Part shown: one piece after another, positions 28,285 through 38,361 of the stretch
Numbering within the stretch: the first letter of the stretch is position 1
How the letters are laid out: every line of letters starts with the position of its first letter
Notes under the pieces: generated by a model
What the model was told of the DNA's origin: nothing
Databases searched by the model: none
What the model saw: only the letters and a program-made list of their open reading frames with translations
NCBI GenBank assembly: GCA_037953745.1
Contig: JBAKBP010000786.1
Coordinates: 159,001 to 223,000 of the forward strand
Reading direction: 5' to 3'
Length of the DNA: 64,000 nt
Origin: Lithodes maja
Taxonomy: Eukaryota; Arthropoda; Malacostraca; Decapoda; Lithodidae
Translations under genes and position numbers: made by a program

Positions 28285-30297
28285 TCACACCCAACCCTTC
28301 TCGTCCATATGCTTATCCAATTTTATCTTAAAGCTCCCTATCGTATTTAATCCCACTATAGCACTTGGTAGTCCATTCCACCCATCTACAACTCTGTTAC
28401 CAAACCAATATTTGCCTATATATTTTCTGAAACGAAATTTATCTAATTTGAAACCATTGGTACGAGTTCTTTCGCTATCACTGAGCTTTAGTACATTTGT
28501 CATGTCCCCTTTGTTAATCCCACTAACCCACTTGAACACCTCTATCATATCCCCTCTAACTCTGTGTTTCTCTAACGAATGTAAGCATAATTTCTTCAAC
28601 CTTTCTTTATACGGAAGATTTCTAATATTATGGATCATTTTTGTCATTTTACGTTGTATTCTCTCCAATGAATCTATGTCCATTCTGTAATAAGGACACC
28701 AAAATTGAACAGCATAATCCATATGGGATCTCACTAATGACAAGTAAAGTTTTAAGATAACATCAGCAGTTGTTACTCACACTCCTAGAGATGAACCCGA
28801 GAATCCTGTTTGCCTTGTTTCGAACGCTTATACACTTTTGTCTAGGCTTCAAATCATTGCTAACAAACACACCTAGATCTTTCTCACAATTCGAGTTTTC
28901 TAATTCCATATTAGCTAGTTTATATTTAACATTTGTATGCATCTTCCCTATCTTTAATACCTTGCATTTGTCAATGTTAAACTTCATCTGCCAATTTACT
29001 GACCATTCGTGTAAGGTATCTAGATCCCTTTGGAGGCACTCTATATCTCTATCTGAATCAATTGTTTTCCCCATTTTGGTATCGTCTGCAAATTTACTTA
29101 TCCTACTAGTTATACCTAAATCAAGGTCATTTATGTATATAACAAACAACAGAGGACCTAATACAGATCCCTGGGGGACACCACTTTTGACTGCTCCCCA
29201 TTCTGACTTCGTACCATTTATGCTGACTCTCTGCTTCCTACCAATTAGCCATGACCTAATCCATCCCAACAACGCCCCACCTATTCCATGCGCCTCAACC
29301 TTTCTCATCAATCTCTCATGGGGGACTCTGTCGAAAACTTTACTGAAATCTAAATATATTATATCATATGACTTGTCATTATCTACTGCTTCATATACCT
29401 CTGAGAAAAAACTAAGCAAATTAGTAAGGCAAGAACGTCCCTGAGTGAATCCATGCTGAGAAGAATTTATTAAATTTAATGTATCTAAGTGGTTTCTAAT
29501 TTTACTAGTAATAATTGACTCTAGTAGCTTTCCTATGATTGATGTAAGACTAATGGGACGGTAATTGGATGCTATTGATTTGTCACCTTTTTTGAAGATC
29601 GGAACTACGTTTGCAAGCTTCCAAGCTTCCAAGCTTCTGGAACTATACCTGTCTCCAATGACTTGTTAAATACAAATGTTAATGGGTAACTTAACTCATC
29701 TCTACATTCTTTTAATACTCTAGCATATACCTCATCAGGACCAGGCGATTTATGAGGTTTCAGTCTGTCAATTTCCTTAAGCACATCATTTCTACTTATA
29801 GTAATCGTACTTAACCTATTTTCTATACTATCGCTATATACCTTACGGACTTCTGGAAACTGTGCCAAATTTTCATTAGTGAAAACGGAAAGAAATTGAC
29901 TATTTAATGTACTGCACATTTCTAAATCATTTTCTGTCATTTCTCCTATCGAAGTTTTAAGGGGACCAATTACATCTCTAACCTTGGCTTTATATAGTTG
30001 GTAAAAAGCTTTAGGATTTTTTTTTTTTGAGTCATTGGCAACCTTAATTTCATAATTTTTTTTTTCTTTCCTAATATCCTTTTTTACCTGTCTTGATAGA
30101 TTCTGATAGTAAGCAAGTAGGTGAATTTCGCCTTTCCTAATTTTTCTATATATTCCTCTCTTTTGTCCTAGAAGATCTAATAGTCTATTATTCATCCATT
30201 GGGGTTGGTTCTGTGTTGATCTAAATTTTCTTTTGGGGATGTATTTATTTTGTGCATTGAATACTGACTCGATAAAATTATCGTATGTATCTACCAA
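28285..30297 (-). pseudogene. CR1/L2 LINE reverse transcriptase
   Basis: N-terminal linker (KKDIRKEKKNYEIKVANDSK, NPKAFYQLYKAK), HKSPGPDEVYARVLKE, NVVPIFKKGDKSIASNYRPI, IIYLDFSKVFDRVPHE (motif A), SGVPQGSVLGPLLF, SKFADDTKMGK (catalytic FADD), NWQMKFNIDKCKV, then the C-terminal YYRMDIDSLERIQRKMTKMI and WNGLPSAIVG. Frameshifts near 29620 and a 2-nt loss near 28755 split it. The catalytic residues themselves are present. Confidence 0.85.
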
Positions 30298-31195
30298 AGG
30301 TTGACGTCTCTTCCTGACTTAAGATGACAGGTGCCTGAGAAGGGGTACACTCATTTGGACACCTGGATCGACTTATTTGTTTGACCATAGGGTCAGCTAA
30401 TAGGGCTCTTCTTAACCCACCATAATTGGCTTTTCTGAAGTCAGGTATTAATGTTGTATTCTCTCTGGTATTACCTTTCCATTGTATATTAAAATACACA
30501 GAATTGTGGTCACTATTTCCTAGGTGGTCCCCTATCTCTACATTATTTACCATATGTTCATTGTTACTGAAAACTAAATCGAGAATATTATTACCTCTAG
30601 TCGGCGTATCTATGAATTGAAATAAAAAACTATCTTGTGCTACCTCTATAAACTCCTCAGAATCAGAGTCTCCTATTTGATGCTGCCAATCTATATTCGG
30701 AAAATTAAAATACCCCATAATGCACACATTGCTAAATCTTGATGCCATTTTAATTTCCTCCCATAATGACGTTCCGTCATTTCTACTCATATTTGGAGGT
30801 CTATACATAACTCCAATAACTATGGTCTCACTACCTTCGTTACCCTCTACCCAAACACTTTCATTATCGTTATTTAGTCTAATACCTGATGTAATACAGC
30901 TTTTTAATGTACTCCTGACAAACACTGCTATACCGCCACCCCTCTTACTTGTTCGGTCATATTTAAACAAACTATATCCTGGTATATCAAATTCTGCTAA
31001 AAAATGCCTGGTTTCTGTATTAATCCACGTTTCAGTTAGCGCTATTATGTCTATATTTTCTTTGCTAACAAGGGCTCTAAGTTCGTTCATTGTGTTACAT
31101 AGACTCCTACAGTTTGTGTAATATACTCTCAATTTACTTCTTTTCTTTATACCTAATTTACCTTTATTCCTAACGACATTTCCATCTTCCGTTGC
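30278..31195 (-). pseudogene. CR1/L2 LINE endonuclease domain
   Basis: AP-endonuclease-like (EEP) domain that nicks target DNA. Blocks in order: KLRVYYTNCRSL, NIDIIALTETW, RTSKRGGGIAVFVR, IVIGVMYRPP, CIMGYFNFPNIDW, NILDLVFSNNE and GNSDHNSVYF. Family members have G-D-F-N at the fifth block; here the Asp is a Tyr, which should remove a catalytic residue. The SDH triad end is kept. The reading frame continues toward the RT with a shift near 30290. Confidence 0.8.
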
Positions 31196-31399
31196 ACCAT
31201 CACTACTATCATGACTGATGATATAAAATATAATCCCTTGTCACAGGCGAAAACAAAGACCACTTCTATACTGCCTGTGACATGACGATTCACCAGAAAG
31301 AAAGTACAACATTGTAGATAGACTGTAGCCAAATTCACTGCCCTGGCGAGTGTTAGCGAGTGGCCAAGCGAGCGGCTGAGCCCACGTGGCGTTCTGCTG

Positions 31400-32150
31400 A
31401 GCTGCAGGCGTCACACTCTCATCATCATTACTACTGTCACCATCGTCACTAGTAACACCATCATCACTACTTTTATCACATGCCGGCATCACTATAATTT
31501 TGTCACCAACATCACTCCTTCTATTACCACCACCATGCACATACTACTACTATTATCAGCCTCATATCAGTACTGTCAGCATTATCACTATGTTTATCAC
31601 AATTTTCACTCATATTTTCACCATCATCACTCTTACATATCACCATCGCTCATCACTACTATCACTATTAATTATTACTGCGGTCACCATCATCACTCCT
31701 ATCCTATCACCATAATCACTACATCTTTCACCATCATCACTTCCACTGCCTATTAGCAACATCATATCCTTACTACTGCTACCATTATCACTACTACCAT
31801 ATAGCCATCATCACTAGCTACATCTACAACCATCATAATTAATACTACTGTTAGCATTAACACTGTCGGTATATCTATCACCATTATCACTAGTTAGGTC
31901 ATATTAATATCACCATCATCATATCACTACCACTGTCACCATCAGTACTACTACTCTAACCATTATCACCACTACTATCCCCATCAAACTTTGTCATCAT
32001 CATTAATTACCACTGTCACCAAACAGACTACTTATGTTTCCATTGTTACTACTTCTACCAACGTCATCACTACAAGAGATATACTACTATCACCACTTTC
32101 TGTCACCAGCACCATCATTACCACTACCACGTAGGCCTATAGCCTACACC
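31400..32150. repeat. Long degenerate ATC/ATCACC minisatellite
   Basis: About 750 bp of irregular (ATC)n, CATCACTA, CACCATCA units. It imitates open frames rich in His, Ser, Thr and Tyr; none is a gene. Confidence 0.85.
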
Positions 32151-32161
32151 AAGTACACTAC

Positions 32162-32407
32162 TTTGATGGGTATGCCCCTAGGTACACACACACACAGGCA
32201 TGTTTGATGGGTATGCCCCTAGGTACACACACACACAGGCATGTTTGATGGGTATGCCCCTAGGTACACACACACACAGGCATGTTTGATGGGTATGCCC
32301 CTAGGTACACACACACACAGGCATGTTTGATGGGTATGCCCCTAGGTACACACACACACAGGCATGTTTGATGGGTATGCCCCTAGGTACACACACACAC
32401 AGGCATG
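32162..32407. repeat. 41-bp tandem repeat, six copies, each with (CA)n
   Basis: Six copies starting at 32162, 32203, 32244, 32285, 32326 and 32367. The unit begins TTTGATGGGTATGCCCCTAG and contains GGTACACACACACACAGGCA. No difference seen between copies. It has no spacer-repeat pattern, so it is not CRISPR. Confidence 0.95.
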
Positions 32408-32439
32408 TTTCATACAAGGTCTTGAATCCCTGACAGTAG

Positions 32440-32590
32440 TAGGCTAGTGATTTTCTCAGCCTGTCTTCTATACAACAAGTCAGATTCTCCGTAATCCTTT
32501 GACTTAAACTGCTTGAAAATCTGTGTGGCCAGACATTTTTACTGTAACATACCTTGAATTTGGCTCTCTTGCCACTCTCTAAGCTTTGCA
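32440..32590 (+). mobile_element. Possible decayed 3' fragment of Jockey-type LINE A
   Basis: TGCTTGAAAATCTGTGTGGCCAGACATTTT and CCTTGAATTTGGCTCTCTTGCCACTC parallel 14618-14690 of LINE A in the same order. Short and diverged. Confidence 0.4.
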
Positions 32591-32796
32591 GGAGACACCT
32601 GTTACAGGCAGCTTTGCCTTTTTTTCTCCTTCATTAACATGTCAAAAAGTAGTAGTGATGAGCGTGGCTGTAGTAGGCCAAATGGTAATGATGACAGATG
32701 CATGGTGTCTGTTGTGTATGTGTATGTGTTCTTTTGTGGCTGTAACCTGATGATGATAGCGAGCTCTATATAGGCTATATAAACAGGTATATATAT

Positions 32797-34227
32797 TGTT
32801 ACGTATCTTGATCCTCAAGTGGTTAGCTTGATGAATCTAGATAGCACAGAGATATATATTAAGGTATCAGTCAGCTGAAGGCAAAACGAAAGTAAAATCT
32901 AATAAAATGTGTTTTCTGTTGTTGCTTCCTTTCCTTTTGGATCTTAGGACTTGGTATCCTTTATTGACTGATACTCTTTAATTATGGAAAAATACTGAAA
33001 CTAATTAAAGTCATGTAGTATTTATAAAGAATTATTATTTAACCGAAGCTTAGTAGGCTATGGTTATGAACCGAATAAGTTATATCTAAAGAAGGACTAT
33101 TAATTATATATCAAGTCTTGAAAGATAAATATTAAAGTAAGAATATTTCTGTCTCTTACGCTTTTTTAAATGAATAGATAGTTTTCTTAAATCATGTCCT
33201 TTTATTTATATATAATGTAGTTATTATTCTTGGTTCTTGTCTTACGTTAATAGTATTATATTATTATTATCAGGATTAATATCAAAGTCACATACAAAGT
33301 TAGATATATATTTAATAATTAGGTAAATGTATTTCTTAACCACGTAACATTGAGGTTTGATTATGAGTAAATTAAGTTACAGGATCGCTTCATAGATTCG
33401 ATTCAGGTCTCACTCAAATAATATGAAAAGCAAAAATAATATTTTGAAGCTAAAAGAATTTTCTTCAGCTTAGGAAATCACTAGAAGTAACATTAAAACA
33501 GCCATGTTAGTCTAAGGCGATATTACTAATATGAGACAATAGTATCACCGTTGTTGTTCTTACCAGCAATGTAAGCTTAATTAAAATAAAATTAAAGAAC
33601 TCGCAAGTATTAATATAAAACAATAGTATTACTTTTATCATAACCCAATTACTTGAAGAGTTGCTTTAGTCCACAAGTCAGTCAATTAAAATAGTTAAGT
33701 ACATAATAGTAGCGTTAACGTTAATTCCCAATCACATATCTCACTAACCAACATAACGTAGGTGTTTACACCGAACACACTTAACACACACTTATATAAT
33801 CTGACTGACAGTCACAATCCCATTATAATACTTCACCCCGTCTTCCTCCAGCTGCAAGTTCACCATCCCAACTCCAAATGTGACTGATTTGAATGCCCAC
33901 TACTCAGGTCTTATATACTATGCAATGATGGTGTAGGAACGAATCAGGAGGCGGGGGATGGTGCGCGCCCCAATCACAGCTCCTCTAGTTGCGTAGCAGG
34001 TGCGTGGTCCAATGACGTTGATTTGCGTCGATCATCGTCATAGCGTCGGGTCATCGAAGTAGTTTGCAGGATCCCATATGACGCACGCAGGTGTGAAGGC
34101 TTGTTTGCTGGTATGCAGACGAGCTGGTTTCTCACTCGCTGGTCTGCTTCGCCGCCTGGGTAATTCGGCACTCCTTCAACTCTTAATTCTAACTCTTAAA
34201 TAAACATACAGGGCTCCGTATGTCAGA
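32797..34227 (-). repeat. 3' LTR of Gypsy element 2
   Basis: On the plus strand TGTTACGTATC ... CCGTATGTCAGA. Matches 40062-41505 with many small differences (for example 12 bases, CGCTGGTTCGCT-type, are extra in the other copy). Preceded in element orientation by a purine tract. Confidence 0.88.
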
Positions 34228-34243
34228 CCTCCCCCCTAGAAAA
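34228..34243 (-). promoter_or_regulatory. Polypurine tract of Gypsy element 2
   Basis: On the minus strand CTTTTCTAGGGGGGAGG lies against the 3' LTR. Confidence 0.65.
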
Positions 34244-34283
34244 GAGTTTAAGGAGTATAATACATAATATTAAACATAATACA

Positions 34284-34545
34284 TAAATAGATTCACCACC
34301 AGATTGGCAACAGCAAGATTATAATGAGGATATAATAAGGATATCACCCAAAGTAGGCAACGTCTCCAGGTACCACATCAGAACATAGCCGGAACGTTAT
34401 TCAAACTGCAAGGTATCTCACAGCTGAAGGCTCGAAAGCGCACTACTAAAGCATGATATTTACCTCGCTACAAGAGAGAGCTAATTGCCAAAATCCTCTC
34501 ATTTAGGTAATCTTACTGCTGTATGAGGCCAACCTGGTAAATGCA
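34284..34545 (-). pseudogene. Duplicated, scrambled RT fragment in Gypsy element 2
   Basis: Matches in short blocks the RT segment at 35830-36145 of the same element: ACCACCAGATTGGCAACAGC, CGTCTCCAGGTACC, AGCCGGAACGTT, AAAGCATGATATTTACCTCG and CTACTTGCCAA-like words appear in the same order but heavily changed and shortened. It lies between RNase H and the 3' LTR, where Gypsy elements do not have RT. No frame survives. Confidence 0.55.
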
Positions 34546-34549
34546 ATCT

Positions 34550-35276
34550 TTAATAGATACGTGATAGGCAATCGGCTAGCACGTTCTGGACCCCCTTAAT
34601 ATGTTTAACATCCAGGGAGTATTCCTGCAGCAACAAACTCCACCTGGTCAGACGTTGGTTTTTATTTTGGAACTTATGCAAAAATGTTAAGGGGTGATGG
34701 TCAGTATACACAGTGATGGCACCAGAGGCAGATTGCACATAGACATAGGGGAGGTGTGGTGGAGTGGTCTTGCCACTGGCCTGGTAATCCAAAGGTCCCG
34801 GGTTCAAATCCCGATGTATCAATGGGAAGATATTATTGGGATGGAATTTGTGCTGTACCTAGTATCAGTGCATTACCACAAAGCCCACCGAAACGTCAAT
34901 AAAATACCCTCATTGTTCCCTGATTAAATAGCACTGTATGAATATTCCCATATTCAAAATATGCTATCGGGGTGCAATGCCTGGTGAGTTATCTGCTCAA
35001 CAGGTGGCGTTGTGTGTGTGTAAGTGTGAGAGTCCGAGTATAGAGGGTGAGACAGTGAAGCACGGGAACGAGATGGCTTCAGAGATGGGGTCGTTTCGGG
35101 CCATGAGTGAGCACCGTGCCTCATGTGAAGGCAAGATGGCAGGTGCTCGTTGTACTCAACGTGCTTCACATGTCTCACTCCCTAGACTGGAACAAGACCT
35201 CACGGGCTTCACTGTTCATTGTAAAGCGGTGAATGTTAAGGCTCTCAGCCTATGCCCGAGAGGAAGTAAGTTGGAA

Positions 35277-35317
<41 letters not shown>

Positions 35318-35480
35318 CAGCAAAGTATTGAAGGGATAACATTAATGCTAACAGCTCCTTCTCAATGACTGAATAGTTACGTTGAGCAGAATTTAATTTT
35401 TTACTAAAATAGCACACAGGATGCAATACTTCAGTCGTCTTCCTGTAGCAATACTGCACCAACCCCGGTGTTGCTCGCAT
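34550..35480 (-). pseudogene. RNase H domain of Gypsy element 2, interrupted by a SINE
   Basis: Degrades the RNA strand during reverse transcription. The first half (35480-35316) reads VLHPVCYFSKKLNSAQRNYS and EKELLALMLSLQYFAV; the second half (34740-34550) reads YVQSASGAITVYTDHHPLTF, QRLTRWSLLLQEYSLDV and GVQNVLADCLSRIY then a stop. The SINE at 34746-35314 separates them. Upstream, a 1-nt loss near 35431 separates it from RT. Confidence 0.75.
34746..35314 (+). mobile_element. tRNA-derived SINE
   Basis: Head GAGGTGTGGTGGAGTGGTCTT (A box TGGTGGAGTGG) and B box GGTTCAAATCCC at 34801, a body of about 450 bp, and a 35-A tail ending at 35314-35315. Flanked by AGACA at 34741-34745 and 35315-35319. 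Excision rejoins the RNase H frame. The body contains a frame with no known product. Confidence 0.8.
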
Positions 35481-36570
35481 CCACTGCTAGGGAAAAAGAT
35501 CTGTTAAAATCAGGAGCTCGGAGTACAGGATCATTTGATAAAATATATTTGGTAGCATTAAAGGCCTCCTCACATTCGGAGGACCACTCAAACTTCACAT
35601 CCTTACGGAGAAGATCTGTCAGGGGAGCTGTTAACCTAGAAAAGCTTAAGATGAAACGCCTATAATAACCAATCATTCCTAGGTACTTTTGGATATGTTT
35701 CTTAGTGCTAGGAGTTGGGAATTCTAGAATAGACTCTACATTTGCTGGAGGAGGTGCAACCTGCCCCTGACCTACCGTATATCCTAGATACTGGACCGTA
35801 CTCTTTACAAAGATGCATTTCTTAAGATTAACCACCAGATTGGCATCAGCAAGCTTTAAGAACAGCAATCTAAGTTGGTAAAGATGCTCCTCCCATGACT
35901 GTGAAAAGATAAGAATATCATCGATGTAGACAACGCATCCAGGTACCCCTTCAGTCACCAAATTCATGAGGCGCTGGAATGTAGCTGGAGCGTTTTTCAA
36001 GCCGTAGGGCATTACGTTACAGCAGAAGGCTTGATTGTTGACTACAAAGCATGATATTTCCCTCGCTCTAGGGGTGAGAGCTACTTGCCAATATCCCTTC
36101 ATTAAGTCAATCTTGCTGATATAGGTGGCTGTACCAATCTGGTTAATGCAGTCGTCGATCCGTGGCAGTGGGTAGGTATCGTTCTTTGTGACAGCATTAA
36201 CTTGCCTATAGTCCATACATAACCTATGGCTCCCGTCTGGCTTTGGCACAAGTATGACCGGACTACTCCACTGGCTTAAGGCCCTTGTGATCAGCTCGTT
36301 TGACAACATGAAGTCAAGCTCGACCTGCAGTATACTCCTGCGTTGTGGTGAGACACGGTAGGGGGATAGTTTAATGGGTGTTGCATCCCCTACGTCGATG
36401 TCGTGCACGGCCAAAGAAGTGAGCCCTGGAATATCACGGAACACACTGGGAGACTGAGATAAAACAGAGATTAGTTGGTTCGCTTGATCAGAGGGAAGAT
36501 GACATAGTTTAGATGGTAATTCCCCCCAAGCCACTGAGTTATACTTAAAGTTGGATAGGCTACATGACAA
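35431..36570 (-). CDS. Reverse transcriptase of Gypsy element 2
   Basis: RNA-dependent DNA polymerase. Blocks: SPYRVSPQRRSILQVELDFM, SQWSSPVILVPKPDGSHRLC, MDYRQVNAVTKNDTYPLPRID, SKIDLMKGYWQVAL (motif A), FVVNNQAFCCNVMPYGLKNA, GCVVYIDDILIFS (catalytic Y-I-D-D), YLGYTVGQGQ, KYLGMIGYYRRFI and the start of RNase H DASNTGVGAVLLQEDD. It is open over 379 codons although gag is broken. The frame to the upstream integrase changes near 36560. It follows integrase on the coding strand rather than preceding it. Confidence 0.88.
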   Translation of the reverse strand: MSCSLSNFKYNSVAWGELPSKLCHLPSDQANQLISVLSQSPSVFRDIPGLTSLAVHDIDVGDATPIKLSPYRVSPQRRSILQVELDFMLSNELITRALSQWSSPVILVPKPDGSHRLCMDYRQVNAVTKNDTYPLPRIDDCINQIGTATYISKIDLMKGYWQVALTPRAREISCFVVNNQAFCCNVMPYGLKNAPATFQRLMNLVTEGVPGCVVYIDDILIFSQSWEEHLYQLRLLFLKLADANLVVNLKKCIFVKSTVQYLGYTVGQGQVAPPPANVESILEFPTPSTKKHIQKYLGMIGYYRRFILSFSRLTAPLTDLLRKDVKFEWSSECEEAFNATKYILSNDPVLRAPDFNRSFSLAVDASNTGVGAVLLQEDD

Positions 36571-37844
36571 GTCAAAGTCTGCATGGATACCTTCAGGCTC
36601 TGGAACAGTCTGTTGCGGGTCAGTAAGAGAACTTCGTCCGCACCAGGCTGTCCACAGGTCCTGACATTCACTGCCACAGTGGGAGAATCTGGAGGAGAGG
36701 AATCAGGGGACCTATGGTAGGGTTTCAACATATTTATATGGAATACTTGCGTGGGCTTTCTCCTGTCTGGGGTAGTTACTAGATAATCGGTAATGCTCAC
36801 CCTCTGAATGATCTTATATGGGCCCCTGAACTTGGCAGATAAAGGTTGGCCAAAAAGGGGGAGCAGGACCAAAACCTCATCACAGGGCTGAAACTCCCTC
36901 TCACGGGCTTTTCTGTCATACCAGTTCTTCATGGAGCTTTTAGCCACTGTCAAGTTTTGAGCTGCAAATTCACATGAGGATCTCAGCCGGGTTTGGAAAT
37001 CTGAAACATACTTGAGGAGGTTTTGGTTCCCCTCCTGGCCAACTAGGCTATCCTGCAATAGTTGCAAAGGACCTCTTAGCTGGTGACCGAAAACTAGCTC
37101 ATTAGGGGAAAAACCCAGGGATTCAGTTGGAACCTCACGAGTAGCAAATAAAAGAAAAGGTACCCCCTTAGCCCACTCAACTCCGGTCTCTGTACAATAT
37201 TTACGCAACATTCCTTTCAAAGTTTGATGAAACCGTTCGAAAACCCCTTGACTCTCTGGGTGGTAGGTGCTCGACTTAACATGCTCGATACCCAACTCCT
37301 TCAGGGACTGCTGGAAAATGTTAGAGGTAAAATTAGTTCCTTGATCACTTTGCACCTCATGGGGGAAACCCATTCTGGTGAAGAATTTGAGCAGTTCCTT
37401 GATGACAGTTGGAGCAGAGGTAGTCCTTAAGGGTATAGCCTCTGGGTAGCGAGTTGCCCTGTCCATAATAGTTAATAAATAATTGTTACCTTGGGAAGTC
37501 TTAGGCAATGGGCCTACAATGTCCACTACCACCCGAGTAAAAGGATTCTCGAAGATGGGCAAGGGCACCAGAGGATGTACAGGCACCTTCTGATTGGGTT
37601 TTCCTGTCATCTGGCAAGTGTGACACACTCTACAAAACTCCACTACATCTGCCCGCATTCCTTGCCAGTGAAAGTGGGCTCTGATTCTGTCTAGAGTTTT
37701 TCTCACACCTAGGAGTCCTGCCAATGGTATACAATGTGCCATTTCCAAGATATCTCTACGACAAGGTTTGGGGACTACTACTTGATGGACGTCCCAGGCC
37801 CCGTAATCGATTGGTCTGTGTGGCTGTCTCCATCTATGCCACAA
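36571..37844 (-). CDS. Integrase of Gypsy element 2, upstream of RT
   Basis: Inserts the cDNA into target DNA. The zinc-binding region reads MAHCIPLAGLLGVRKTLDRI then FCRVCHTCQ (the second His of HHCC is replaced by Leu). The core shows FTRVVVDIVGPLPK (D), EVQSDQGTNFTS (D) and HPESQGVFERFHQTL (E), so the DDE triad is kept. The C-terminus has CDEVLVLLPLFGQPLSAKFR-GPY and VFHINMLKPYH. It then enters the RT through a frameshift near 36570. Positions 5' of RT show the Gmr1-like gene order. Confidence 0.88.
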
Positions 37845-38361
37845 TACTCCTCCTTTGAGGTAGAAACATTCACCACCTCCTTCTCACATTCCTCTTCACT
37901 CACGGCCCTGGCAGCTAACTCCTTGCATTCTCTATCATCTCTCTGTAGCTCTACCAGGCCACTAGGACAATTTTGAGGGGTTTCATGGTCATCGTTAGGG
38001 TCAAGATGAGCCATAAAGGTGTCAGATAAAATCCACCTCAGTCACATCATCAGGCACAGTTGGAGCGTCATTCACACTCTCATCATCCCTTCATCAACTC
38101 TTACATTCGGTACATTTCTGTCTGAGGGAACTGCTACTTGAGACATTGAACGTGTGACAGCACACACAGGGAAAACTGTTGGCATCTCCTTTTCGAGCTC
38201 ACCGGTTAGTGGCTCGTTAACAGGGGAAAGTGACAAAATGGGGTCTGGTCGGAACCTTCTCACCTGCTACATCATTCCCCTAAAGGAGTGTTACCCCGGG
38301 CACAGGGATATCTTGGGACCTACAAAAAGCTATGGTGGGCTCACCCTGTAGTAACTCACAT

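Larger units (their letters stand above)
28230..31195 (-). mobile_element. CR1/L2-type LINE 1, nearly full coding region
   Basis: Contains an endonuclease (30278-31195), an RT (28763-30297 in two frames) and a C-terminal segment (28285-28743). The frames are shifted at about 30290, 29620 and 28755. The 3' UTR at 28230-28284 is short. It lies on the minus strand outside the integrase-core gene. Confidence 0.85.

Noticed and set aside
31500..31756. Two frames rich in Tyr, His, Ser and Thr
   Set aside because: Direct result of the ATC-type minisatellite.
32162..32407. CRISPR-like array of six 41-bp units
   Set aside because: The units are contiguous tandem copies without unique spacers, there are no cas genes and the context is eukaryotic.
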